Both the position numbers and the translations under genes were made by a program. The notes beneath the pieces were generated by a model. That model made no database searches. It was given only the letters and a program-made list of their open reading frames with translations, and was not told where the DNA came from. From Rhynchopus sp. YZ270_cl-10 (taxonomy: Eukaryota; Euglenozoa; Diplonemea; Diplonemida; Diplonemidae), in the NCBI GenBank assembly GCA_964035575.1, contig OZ037916.1:1195831-1259830 (forward strand): a stretch of 64,000 nucleotides of DNA, in the 5' to 3' direction. Shown here piece by piece: positions 38,001-49,809 of this stretch (position 1 is the stretch's first letter; each line of letters begins with the position of its first letter).

Positions 38001-41000
38001 TTCATGGGGAAGGCAACGTGCACGCTGGACGAGTGCACCGCACACGGCGCCATCTGTAGCAACCGTGGGCAGATCTGCCAAGACCCAAACACCTCACCCG
38101 ACAGCATTGGCGACTGGACCTGCGAGTGCGTGCCCCCTGCCACAGGCTCAGCGCGTGCAGAGGTAGCGTCGTGTGTGTTTTCTGGAGAGTGCATCACACA
38201 GTCCTCTGTGTGCACAAGCTCTGGACAGACATGCCAGGATCCGCAAGAAGCCAAAACAAACGACTGGCAGTGTGTGTGTGTCGCACCCTCAGTCGGTGTT
38301 GCGACAGGGAAAGCCGCAACGTGCGAGATTGACGAATGCATCCAGCACGGTGACATCTGCCAGTCTGTGGGTCAGCTTTGCCACGACCCGAACCCCCTTG
38401 GCTCGAACCTCGGGGATTGGATGTGTCGCTGTGTCGGCTCCTCCGCCACAGGCACGTCTGTGGGCAAGGCTGCCACTTGCGTTTTGGATGAGTGTGCAAC
38501 GTCTGGGCAGGTGTGCCTCACTGTGGGCCAGGAGTGTCACGACCCTAACATCGACCCCGAAAGCACCGGCGACTGGGTGTGCTGGTGCCCGAACACGTCA
38601 CCAAAGCAGCAACAGCAGGCAGGTGTCGCAACGTGCACGAACTACGAAGGCATGTGTTCAAGCCAGGGCACCATCTGTTCTACTGCCGGCCAATACTGCT
38701 CCGATGAAGTGAACGCAACTACGTGGTCGTGCCACTGCCCGGACCCTCACATGGGGAATGCTTCTTCGGAGGCCGCAACGTGCACCTACGACGAGTGCGA
38801 GACACACGGCGATGTATGCGAGATGGCGAACCAGCGTTGCGTTGACAAGAAAACGGACATATCGAGCACAGGTGACTGGAGTTGTGTTTGTAACGCACCA
38901 CTCGAAGGATCCGCAACTGCACGTGCAGCGGTGTGTGCGTACATGGGAGAGTGCACGGCTAACGCTATTGTTTGCACAATGACTGGACAAGACTGTTACG
39001 ACCCATCTCCGACAACAGACGACTGGATGTGCATATGCAGGGAGCCGAACACTGGCGTTCCTGGAACACGTGCCCCCGCAAGCTGTGAACTTGACGAGTG
39101 CAGAGTGCACGGAGACATCTGTAGGGAAAACGGACAAGTGTGCGTGGACTCCGACAAGAGCCTGACGAGCACACGGGACTGGGTGTGTGCCTGCCTCCCT
39201 CCTGCGACAGGCCATGCGGTTGCCAGCGCTGCTTCTTGCGAGTACTTCGGAGAATGCGTCGATGTGTTCGCGACGTGCACGGAAGCTGGACAGAGCTGCA
39301 TTGACCCCACAGAGCAGGCAAATGATTGGGAGTGCCAGTGCACCCCGCCGTTCCAGGGACGCAGCACAGGCGGGCCAGCATCGTGCACGTATGATGAGTG
39401 CATCACGCACACAGCCACTTGTGCGGAAGCTGGGCAGTTGTGTGTTGACCCGAAGCCGACGCAGTCCTCTGTCGATGACTGGCGGTGTGAATGCATTGCC
39501 CCTGCCATTGGGGTGGGCATTGGGAAGGCAGCGGTGTGCACGAACCAAGGGGAGTGCTCGAGCAATGGTGCCACCTGCGCTGCTGCAGGGCAGACGTGTG
39601 TTGACCCAGATGTGAACATGCAGCACGACTGGGAATGTGTCTGCATCTCTCCACAAGTAGGTAGCGCACGTGGTGCAGTTGCAGCCTGTTATTATGACGA
39701 GTGCCTTGCGAACGGGAACGTGTGCACGGATAAGCTGCAGATCTGCCACGACATGGTTCCTTCCATGGACTCTTTGAACGACTGGGAATGTAGCTGCACT
39801 GCACCCTCAGTTGGCTCTGCAGTGATGGCACCTGCAACATGCATGACGGATGAGTGTCAGCAGCACGGGAGCACCTGCGGGGCTTCCGGACAGACGTGCC
39901 ACGACTCAGACAGGACGACACCCAACAACTGGATGTGTGGATGCATTGCACCACAGTCGGGCACTGCCACGGGTGCAGTGGCTTCGTGCGACTACAACGA
40001 ATGCAGCGTGAATGCAGGAAGTTGCACAGTTGTTGGGCAGCTGTGCGATGACCCGAACACATCCCCGAGTAGCTTGGGTGACTGGACCTGCAACTGCCAG
40101 GCCTCAGGGGAAGGCTCTGCTACAGCACAGGCTGCGACCTGCGTGTACACAGGTGAATGCATCGAGAAGGCAAGTGTCTGCACCGGATCAGGACAGGTAT
40201 GTTCATCAGCCGCTTTAGTTTATTCACACTTCTCTCCTCCACACGCAGGCCTGCTCGGATCCGAACACGAACACCCCCGATGACTGGGAGTGTATTTGCA
40301 TTGCACCTCTCTCGGGCACTGCAAGTCTCAGCGTGGCAACGTGCACCTACGATGAATGCCAGACGAAGGGAAATATTTGCACCGACGCGGGCCAGAGTAT
40401 GCTACACTGTTTCCTCTTCCTTCTTCTACATTTGTTCTTCACAGTTTGCCGCGACGACAACACGGGCATCACTGGTACTGACAACTGGAGCTGCATCTGC
40501 CCCACCACGGGCGCGACGTCCAAGGCAGGTGTCGCAGTGTGCAAGCACGACGAATGTGTCGTGAACGGGAAGACGTGCTTGGAAGTGGGCCAGCAGTGCT
40601 TCGACCCGAACACCAACCCACAGGTTCTAGGTGACTGGATCTGCAAGTGCACGGGCTCTTCGACGGGCTCTGCAGTGGGTCGTGCATCTGCTTGCGAGTA
40701 CCAAGGCGAGTGTCACACAAACGCAGCCATCTGCACGCTGGCAGGTCAGACGTGTCATGACCCAGACATCAGCAAGACTGGAGACTGGGTGTGCATGTGT
40801 GCACTGCCCTCGTCAGGTGCATCACAGGTTGCGGGTCCTGCGCACTGTGCGTACGATGAGTGCTCTGTGGGCGGCGGCCGGGAGTGCTTGGCGTCTGGGC
40901 AGAAGTGTGTGGATGTTGTGCCTTTGTCCACAAGCCTGGCAGATTGGATCTGCGAGTGCACGGGCACCTCTACGGGCATTGCCACTGCTGCTGTCGCTGT

Positions 41001-44000
41001 GTGCAACTACACTGCAGAGTGTGTCGTACAAGGCCCGTCGTGCGCAAACACAGGACGTACTTGCGTCGACCCAGACCCCCTCGTGTCGGGTAATGCACGT
41101 TGCGAGTGTGCCTCGCCCTCAAGACAGAGCACAACTACCGACTCGTGCGTCGTGGACGAATGCCAGCTGTACGGCACTGTCTGCTCTCGGGAGGGACAAG
41201 GTATGCATGTGGTTTCCCTCCCTTTCACACCAATCACTCACAGGTTGTAACGACCCCGACCAAAGCGCACTGTCCCTCGGGGACTGGACATGCACCTGCA
41301 TCAGAGCTAACGAGAAAGGAACTGGTACAGCGCAGCCTGCCACGTGCACTGTGGATGAGTGTTACGGGAACGCAGTGTGCTCGGATGCAGGCCAGGTGTG
41401 CAAGGACACGAACAGCAGCTCCTCCAGCAGGGGTGATTGGTCGTGTGTGTGCCAGGGTGCGGGGAGCGGACAGGCCCTTGCGTCTGTGGCTGTGTGCAGC
41501 TACACTGGTGAGTGCAAGGCCATCTCGAGCACGTGCACCGCAGTGGGCCAGGTGTGCTCCAACTTCGAAGGCGGGTGGGAGTGTGGCTGCCTTTCGCCTC
41601 TCTTTGGGAAGGCAAAGAGCAACGCAGCTGCGTGCAGGCTGGACGAGTGCACCACACACTGGAAGGTGTGTGCCGAGGCTGGACAGCGGTGCGAAGATGT
41701 CAACACTGCCACAACGAGCAAGGGTGACTGGCGGTGCGTCTGTACAGGCAGTTCCCAGGGCTATGCTGTGGCACAGAAGGCGACGTGCGCGCACTTCGGA
41801 GGGTGCGCGAAACATGAGGCGACGTGCACGGACAAGGGGATGTCGTGCGTCGACAACGCAGTCAACAGCAACGACTGGGAGTGCGGGTGTGTGTCCCCCC
41901 AGGTGTACATGACGGAGGGTGGCCGGGCTGGGTGCTTCCTTGACGAGTGCGCGCTGTACAAGATGGTTTGCAATGCTGCAGGGCAGACATGCCACGACCC
42001 GTCCTCTGCAGAGGGCGACTGGACGTGTCTGTGCGTGGCACCCTCTAAGGGGTACGCCACAGCGAAGGCAGCAGTGTGCACGGAGTACGCAGAGTGCGCA
42101 ACGCATGCGGATGTGTGCACCTCCTCTGGACAGAGCTGCTACGACCAGACTGGGTTGGAGGTCCTTGGCGATTGGGGCTGTGCCTGTATCGAGCCCTTCA
42201 CTGGAAAGGCGGGCAGAGCGGCTGCGGTGTGCACGCTTGACGAGTGTGTGCAGCACGGGTCGGTGTGCAACGCACAGGGGCAGACGTGCCACGACCTCAA
42301 CCCCGCAGCGACGAGTCTGGGAGACTGGCGGTGCACGTGCCCCGGTATGCAGAGCGTCTCTGCCGTCGCGAAGCCTGCGGTATGCCTGCTGGATGAGTGC
42401 ATCGCGCTCGACCGCAGTGCTGTGTGCGCGGCAGCGGGGCAGCACTGCGTGGACCTGAACCTGTCTCCCAGTGCCCTCGGGGACTGGATGTGTCAGTGCA
42501 TCGGTGGTGTGGGGCGTGCCGTCGCGTCGGCTGCGCAGTGTGTCTTCATAGGCGAATGCGCAGACCACGCAGCAACGTGCACAAATGCAGGCCAGACGTG
42601 CACAGACCCGAGCGACGCTGCGGACGACTGGTCCTGTCTGTGTGTCAACCCTGCTGCTCAGGTATGCCATGTTCACAACCTTCTTCTTAACTACAAACAT
42701 CAGGTCGGCACCGACGGGAAGCTCTCTGTGTGCGAAGTCGATGAGTGCAAAGCACACGGCACGACGTGCAGCGTATGTTCTTACCTTCCCACTTCTGTCT
42801 TAATTACCGTTCACAGGATGCCGGCCAAGAATGCGAAGACCCGAACATTGCAGGCAACAGCCTCAGCGACTGGAAGTGCCTGTGCCCCGGTGCGAGCACT
42901 GGGGAGGCGACAGCGCAGCAGGCTGAGTGCAGGTTCAACTCGACGTGCTCTGGCAACGGTGTTGTCTGTACCGCATCTGGACAGCAGTGCATTGAGGCGG
43001 GCGAGAGCTGGGAGTGTGGGTGCGTTGCACCTGCCACAGGTGCGACGACGCGTGAGGGTGCGACACGGTGCAGTGTCGACGAGTGTCTCCTGCATGGTGC
43101 TGTGTGTACATCAAAGGGGCAGACGTGCTCGGACCAGTCGCAGTACGACAGCCTCGACGACTGGCTGTGCACATGCGAGGGATCTGGCGAAGGTGCGGCA
43201 AGGGCGAAGGCAGCTGTCTGCGAGTACGAACCGCTGACGCAGTGCTCCGTGCACGCACACGAATGTGAGGCTGCTGGACAGGCGTGCAAGGACACCGACG
43301 GCAGTTGGATGTGTGTGTGTCCCGCACCCCTCTCGGGCAGTGCTGTGGGCGGCATTGCGGTGTGCGAGGACCTGGGCGAGTGTTTCCTGTACGCGAAGAA
43401 CTGCACAGACCAGGGGCAGACTTGTGAAGACCCGAGCCGTGTTAGTAATGGCGACTGGCGCTGCGTGTGCCCTGCGCCCAAGGTGGGTAGCGCGCAGGCC
43501 GCACCAGCTACGTGTGCAAGCTTTGTGGAGAACACTGCTAAGATCCTTGTTCTTCTCGAGAACGCCTACGACGATGTGGTGGCACGCGAAGCAGACCTAC
43601 GTGAAGCCATTCGCAAGGCGTACGGACTCGACTCGGGTGAGGTCTTCGGACGGCGCATGCGCTTCTTCACACGCATGGCGGCAGGCGGCAGCAAGGACAC
43701 GTTGCTTGCAGAGTTTATAACAGCGCTCAACACCGACAGCGACAGGACCGGTCCTGACACTGCACCCACAGTTCATGCAGGGGAAGGCAACGTGCGTCTT
43801 GTTTCGTGGCTTGCCGTGGACTCCTCCTCCACACGTGTGGCGAGCATTTTGGCGACACCCACCAACGCCGCCTCGCAGGTGGAGGTTGAGTTCGTCGGTG
43901 GCTCCGAGGAGGAACGTGAGGCGTGGCTGCAGGCGGCAGCAGTATCCACAGCAGAGCTCACCAGCGCCCCTGGCGTGCAGCTCATCAACGAGAACGTCAC

Positions 44001-44997
44001 CGTGCACAACACCACACCCGACGTCGTGCACATCGCGTCCAGCGCGGTTGACTCAGTCAACGACACACACACACGCGTGGGGCTGCGCTTTGCACAGCGC
44101 TCCCTCGTGTCAAGCTCCCTGACAAACACGCTGAACGCGAGAAGCAGCCCTGAGCAGGTGAGCAGCACACTCAGCGATGCCAACTTTGCGCCTGTCTCCT
44201 CTGTGCTGAGCACGTCGGACTGTGGGGATGCTGCATGCACGGATCAGACGTGCACAGATACTGACGGCACTGCGGACGGCGCGTTCACGTGCACATGCAT
44301 TTCGCCTGCGAGTGGGACGGCACAGAACGGTGAGGCTGTGTGCACGACACCTGCACCGGACACGAATGCTCCTGAGGTTGCGGCTGCTGAGGACGACAGC
44401 GACGACGACGTGGCGGGGATGGCGCGCCTGACAGGCATTCTCGTGTTCTGCGCCATTGGCTGTGTTGTGTGTGTGCTCTTTGTTGTGATGGTGTACCTCT
44501 GCGTGTCGAAGCCTAGCGGCGGGCACAAGGACCCTATTGCAGAGGACAAAGACGACTTTGACAAGGACCGCGCAGTCTCCGTTGTGCCCGTCGACGAGCC
44601 AACTGCGTACCCAGTCAAGATGGCACCACCCCTCAGGGAAGGAGAAGACCTTACTGTGCAGGGGCAGTACGTGCCTGGGAGTGGGTCGCGCAACTTCAGG
44701 GACGAAGCGGGGAGTGGCGCTGTGCACAACTTCCGCGACGACCCTGTGCTGAACCACAGACAGGTCACGCCGAACAGAGACCCCTACAGAGGTGCAGGCG
44801 ACACTTCATTCATGACCCCACACGACAAAAGCCACCGCACACACTTCGGCAGCGCCACCGTGGACCCGGACTTTGCACCCTCAGGGCCCTTCGTGCCTCC
44901 GATCATCCCCACCACCACTGCCCTGAACCCGCTCCAGAGTATTCCTGCTGCCAACCCACTTCAAGAAATCGCACCAAACACCACTGGATGGGTGTAG
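26016..44997 (+). CDS. Giant type I membrane protein: Sushi-like, Calx-beta-like and EGF-like repeats
   Basis: Six exons by my reading: 26016-40196, 40249-40396, 40445-41200, 41244-42661, 42704-42772 and 42817-44997. All phases agree and each junction restores the repeat motif; total 6,250 residues. The ATG at 26016 gives a good signal peptide (LAGVLLCLLVGDVRG). Residues about 31-955: Cys-rich Sushi/CCP-like modules. About 956-2747: 16 Calx-beta-like repeats of 111-113 residues (VSVTNLDNDTAGVxVxP, LTFTxxNWNVPQTVTVTGVDD). About 2748-5756: about 60 six-Cys EGF-like repeats of about 48 residues (DEC...C...GQxCxDPN...DWxCxC). About 5757-5990: a non-repeat domain, then a lone EGF-like unit. One membrane span (about 6060-6088) and a 162-residue cytoplasmic tail with NPLQ and NFRD repeats. 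The likely role is adhesion or surface coat; this is inference from architecture. Confidence 0.88.
28880..34257 (+). repeat. Coding array of 16 Calx-beta-like repeats
   Basis: Sixteen head-to-tail units of about 336 nt within the giant gene. Each encodes a GVxVxPxxGLxTTExGGTA start, an NW(N/D)VPQTVTVTGVDD core, a DDGD or DDGN turn, and a closing VxNxDNDT. Divergence between units is high at the DNA level, so the array is old. Conserved acidic residues between repeats would fit calcium binding, as in Calx-beta domains. Confidence 0.8.
34258..43512 (+). repeat. Coding array of about 60 EGF-like repeats
   Basis: I count 60 units of about 48 codons, interrupted by five introns near the 3' end. 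Units alternate between a DEC type (often with a longer DPNTxPSSLGDW loop) and a GEC type (shorter DP-x5-DW loop), preceded by TC-x-Y-x. This suggests that the array grew by duplication of two-repeat blocks. Confidence 0.8.
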
Positions 44998-45829
44998 ATC
45001 AGGGCCGGGGATGGGGTTGGGGCAATACATAAAACCGAACGAAATCATCAAGGTACCGTTCCAAACGGGAAATGCCCGTTTGTCTAGAGAAAAAAAAAAT
45101 CATAGTTAGAACCCTACTGGTGTCATTAGGCGTCTTGGTGCCTGCATCAGTGATATTATTTTTGTTTTTTTTCAAAAAAAAAAAAGTTCAAAATTGTACC
45201 CATTTTTTTTTGTTAGTGAGATGTGTGTCCGTGAGGACCTTTCGTCTTTCAAGTTTTTTTAGTTATTTAAATGCTTCGGCTAGAGAAGCTTCATTCCACC
45301 TCAAGAGACCCTTTCTCTCCGTTCCCTTTAGGGTTTTATCCATTTTCACTTTTCCGTAGAAACAATAGCAAAAGAAAAATATTAGAATTTAGAAGCCAAG
45401 TGTTATGCATTTTTTCCGAAAAAAAAAGAACAGAAAAGAAAAGACAAACAAACATTGGATCATTTCACAAAGTGTCAATCACACAGGTTTGCATTGTTCC
45501 AATGAGTTTTCTAAATAAAAAAAAACACAACACAAAAAAGAGTGCATACCTTCCAGTTCGTGCGATTTCTGTAGCGAGGGTTGCAACTTTATTAGAATGG
45601 ACAGGTTGGGTTGGGCCAACAACAGGTAGGCTGCGTTTTTTTCTTTTTTCTTTTTTCTTTTTCTTTTTCTGCAGCGAAACTGCCTATTGGTCGATCCAGA
45701 CGTCTTCTCAGCTCTTCTCCTTTCTCCCCTGTTGTTTTGATTACTCTGCTCACACCCCATCCCGCTTTCCCACCCACACCACCACAAAGGATGCTGCGCG
45801 ACACACATTGTGTCACGTTAACACAGTAG
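44998..45829. other. Intergenic spacer with repeat fragments
   Basis: No gene seen. A module A-like block (GAGATGTGTGTCCGTGAGGA, then CTTTCAAGTTTTTTTA) lies at 45218-45262 and a weak module B fragment (GTGCCTGCATCAGTGA) at 45139. Pyrimidine-rich sequence at 45635-45785 precedes the next start codon. Confidence 0.5.
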
Positions 45830-47389
45830 ATGTCATTGCAGTACCAGCCCCACAGCCACAGCCACAACCACAATCACCACAGCCACAGCCACCATAATCA
45901 CAGCCACAGCCACAACCACCATAATAGCCACAACCATAGTCACAGCCACAACCACCAGCAGCACTCGGGGCACAACCACTCTCGACATGGCGAGGTATGG
46001 AAAAGAAAAAGTGCACACAAACCAAAACAACTAACAACACAGAGAAGAAAAGGGAACGGAAGGGGCCACGGCGAGCACAGACAGCAACACCTCTCGCAGC
46101 AGCAGATGCTGGAGCAGACGATAGGGAACATGCAGCACACACACACGTCGTTCCACCCGCTGTCCTCGACAAACACAATCACCATCCCTGGGCTGCCGCC
46201 AGACATGAGTCTTGTGGAGCTGCGAGAAAACTTTAGTGTGTATGGGCGTGCGCTGCGTGTGTGGTGCGTTGAGAACACGGACATCGGGATGGTCACGTAC
46301 GCGACCGCAGTAGAGGCAGAGGCAGCCGTGCGGGGCGAATTCCGCAATGCAGATGTGTTCCCGAGCGACTACTCTGCGGCTCCCGTGACGAGCGTGAAGC
46401 AGGACGCAAAGTACTGGCGCTGCTCGCTGTGCCACACAACAAACCGCACAACGTCCGACACCTGCGGTGCGTGGCGCTGCGGCTTCAGCCGCGAAGACTC
46501 CGAGAAGGAGTGGGCAGAGATGCAGCCCGCACCAAGCAAGCGCCACCAACACAACCTCTGGACGCTCGCACGGCAGTACACCGAGATGGAACAGCCCGCG
46601 CCTCCACCGTTCCCAGACATGCCGCAATGCGCTGTGGTGCTGAACCTACCGCTCAACGTAAACGAACACCAGGTGCGACGCGTCTTCATGAAGTACGGCC
46701 GTGTTGGGGATGTGCGTCTCCTCCCGCCTCTGCTGCAGGGCGAGAAGGCGCAGGAGGCACAGATTGTGTTCGACAACCGCGACGTGCTGGAGCGGGCCGT
46801 CGAGTACGAGAACGGGAAGCACGTCTCCGAGGAGCCTGCACAGCGTGTGAGGGTTCACAAGGCTACGTTCCCATTTGTGATCTCGGTGACACGAGGCGGA
46901 CACGACCTTGTCTTCGACAGTCGCGACGTGGACGCCGTGCGTGAGGCGCTGCGCGTGGCCTTCAGCGACTTTGGCGTCGTCAAAAGCGTCGACGTGCTCG
47001 ACACCGAAGTGCGCGTGTTGCTGCCCAGCCTGCGCTCCGTCCTCAACGCCACCTTCGCCTCCCCACCCCTCCTCCAAGACCACCCCGCACTCAAGTCGCT
47101 CAACATCCACCCAAACCCTTTCCTCGATGGGCAAGTCACTTTCAGCCTCTCCGATGCACCGGATACCAAATGGCCCTGCGTGACCTGCAGTGTGCTCAAC
47201 AAGCCGTTCACCACAAAGTGCTCTGACTGTCCAAGCGAGCGGCCCACTTTTGCGAACGCAGGCTACCAGTCGCCTGGGGTGTGGGAGGAGCTGTCGCGGA
47301 AGCGCGTGCCTAAGGAGGGCAAGGGGGTGCGGAAGGCTGAAGGGAAGAGTGGCGGTGGTGGCAAGGGGGGGAGCAAGGGTGAAGCACGC

Positions 47390-47424
<35 letters not shown>

Positions 47425-47692
47425 GCAAGGCCAACCACCTGCGTTCTCGCTGCACCCCATGCCGGTTCCCCCGATCATGGGGAAGGTGATCCACACCGAC
47501 CCACAGCAGGCATCACCCATGCACGACATGCCGCAGGACACGCATACACAGTCCAACAGTGTTGTCGACATGCTCTCGCAGGCCTTCGAGCAGGAGCAAC
47601 CCCAGCAGATGTACGACGCACCGCTCTTCAGCTCCTTCCCCCCCACCAAAGGCGGTAAAGGTAAAGGCAAGCGGGGCCACGGTGATGAATAG
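45830..47692 (+). CDS. RNA-binding protein with RRMs, RanBP2 zinc fingers and His-rich N-terminus
   Basis: Exon 1 is 45830-45994 and exon 2 is 46043-47692, with a 48-nt intron (GTATGG...CTAAC...ACAG) that is frame-neutral and stop-free; spliced product 604 residues, unspliced 620. Exon 1 encodes almost only His/Ser/Asn (PHSHSHNHNHHSHSHHNH...). Exon 2 carries RRM-like domains (TITIPGLPPDMSLVELRENF ... IGMVTYA; CAVVLNLPLNVNEHQVRRVF ... EAQIVFDN). Two RanBP2-type zinc fingers alternate with them (YWRCSLCHTTN ... CGAWRCGF; KWPCVTCSVLNKPFTTKCSDC). A poly-Gln run and Lys/Gly-rich C-terminus follow. RRMs with RanBP2 fingers indicate single-stranded RNA binding; splicing or mRNA fate is a plausible role, but the target is unknown. 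Confidence 0.85.
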
Positions 47693-49336
47693 GGGGCGGG
47701 GTAAGGAAAAAATTATGCGTTGCTCGTTTAGAGAGGTGCATGTTTCGTCGGATCGTTTGTGCCTTTTTTGTCAACGATCCCTCCCCCCTATTATAAGACA
47801 GTCTAACCCTTTGGAGCGGGAACGACGATGCACGTTCTCTTCTTCCCTCTTGTTATGTTTTTTCAGGTGTGTGTGCACACGAGGCATATTCATCAGTTCC
47901 CCCACACCCCCGTTTTTTTTACTCGGATTGCAAGAGGTGGCAACATACACTATTCACAAGGTGACTAAGCACCAGAGGCTTAGGGTCATCTCATAAACTT
48001 TTCTTCTTTTTGCAACGTGATCGAGTACTTAGGATCATCTTAGCAACTTTTCATTTTTTTCTTCTTCTTTTTTTTCAGAACAAAAAGAGCTGTTTGTTGA
48101 CACCCTCTCAGGGGGGTGCAACTGTCAGTCCTAGCATGCTCTTCCACTAAATATTAACAATAAAAACAATTGTAAAAAAAACAAAACACAAAAAAACTAA
48201 AAAAAAGCGACGAAGTCCTCCTGCCTAACCATTAGGAGTCCTGTTGGCCTATCCTCATAAACGCTGGTATCACGTCACGCAACTTGGTGATTTGTTCATT
48301 TTTTTTTCTGTTTTCGGGTGACTAAGCACGAGAGGCTTAGGGTCATCTTATAAACCTTTTTTTGGCTTGACTCGCAACTCTGCCAAGAAGGCTGCTTTTT
48401 TTTTTCTTGGATGTATCTGTTTTGAACGTCCTTATACTTTATCTTCTTTGAGTTGAAAGTATATGAAACTAATTTTCTTTTCTCGGGGGTCATTAGAATA
48501 TAGTGTGCGACTCTGCGGTCTCCACTTTTTTTTTTTGGAAAAAAAAAATTTGCTCCAGAAAAAGGGATTCTTATTATAGGATATAGCGTGTCCATGAGTG
48601 GGCCTCCCTTTTGTGGTGCAGCACAAAACGTGCGTATTGAGAGGCCAAGAGAAAGGCCGCAGTTTTTTTTTGTATAAGTTTCTTGGCTTTTTTTGCACAA
48701 AAAAAAAAAGGAAAGGTGGCGCTTGTTAGCTCCCAACTCCTGCGTGGTGTGTGCTATTGTATTTTTTATTTCCACAGGTGGCCTAGCCAACGAGGCTTAG
48801 GCACGTCTTGGAGGTACAACCAGAAATGTTTTTGTTGCTCTTTGGGGTTCCCTAACCCGCAAGAACCAGTGCCGACCGTGCCATTGTGTGCGTTGATTGC
48901 ACTACGGTTTTGGCGTTCGCCGCACTGTTCTTACATTTGGTGACCTAGTGTGAAAACAGGGGGTATTTCATAACGTGACTGCTTGTGGAGGAGGTCTGCA
49001 CGTTATCAAATTCGCTTCGTTCAGATGTGTTTCATCAGGCTTCTCCCCCCCTTTTCTCAAGACACCCCCCCAGTAAATATGTTCAATTTTTTTTAGTGCC
49101 TTGTACGTCCGTGGCGGCGTCTTGGCATGTAAGCAACGTCGCCTTTGGGTAGATGTGTGTGTTGTGTGTTTGATAACTTATAGGGGCAATTCTTGCGCAG
49201 AATATGGCCCCAATGTGTGTGTGTGTGCACAAGGCACATCATCGTTTCAAGTTTTTAGCTGTTGTGTAATGTGCATTTGTGAAAGGAAAATGTTGAGTGC
49301 AGAACCCACCTCTAGGTTGCGGGTTGAAACTCAAAC
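47693..49336. other. Gene-poor spacer with A-B-C and E repeats
   Basis: No gene. Module C copies are at 47959-48000, 48012-48050, 48316-48357 and a divergent one at 48777-48818, the last followed by a module B block (48845-48910, GGGGTTCCCTAACCCGCAAG AACCAGTGCC). Module A blocks are at about 47866-47900 and 49212-49260. An inverse copy of element E is at 49168-49225. Confidence 0.55.
49168..49225 (-). repeat. Element E, inverse orientation, intergenic
   Basis: The reverse complement reads CA-repeat, TTGGGGCCATATTCTGCGCA, AGAATTGCCCC, TATAAGTTATCAAAC, CA-repeat. It matches the intronic copy at 3944-4000, including the flanking CA-rich sequence. Confidence 0.6.
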
Positions 49337-49809
49337 CAGGGGGGCCCACCTAGCAAAGTTCTGTTGATGGTCAACAGAACTTTTTGAAAATGAAAAAAAA
49401 AAAAAAAAAAAAAAGTTCTGTTGAGTGGTTCAGACCCGTTCTACTTGTCAAAAAATCTCAGGAGAAGAAGATCTGGAGAGGTGAGTGCTCAAACGTCCCA
49501 AAAAAGTCAAAATCGGGTGGTAATGGAAAAAAAAAAGTTGCGTACCGTGCGCCTGCGGCGCAAGCAGCTCCCACCAACGTAGTTTCATTTTATGGGAACA
49601 TTTTTTAAAAATGTTCCCATAAAATACCGTCCTGGGCTGGACGTTAAATTGCATCCGGGGGCCCTTTTGTGGCACTCCTCCTGAAACTCTATGAAGGTCT
49701 GACCTGAGGGTAAAAGGTGCTGGGTATGCTACCCTGGGTGCTGAAGGCAGGCACACAACATGTGTGGAGGGACCTGCAGAGCCCTAGCCAGTGAAGCCAA
49801 GGAGGCCCC

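Noticed and set aside
38658-39749. 363-codon - strand open frame inside the giant gene
   Set aside because: Antisense of the EGF-like array; the many other-frame openings there come from the GC-rich periodic codons.
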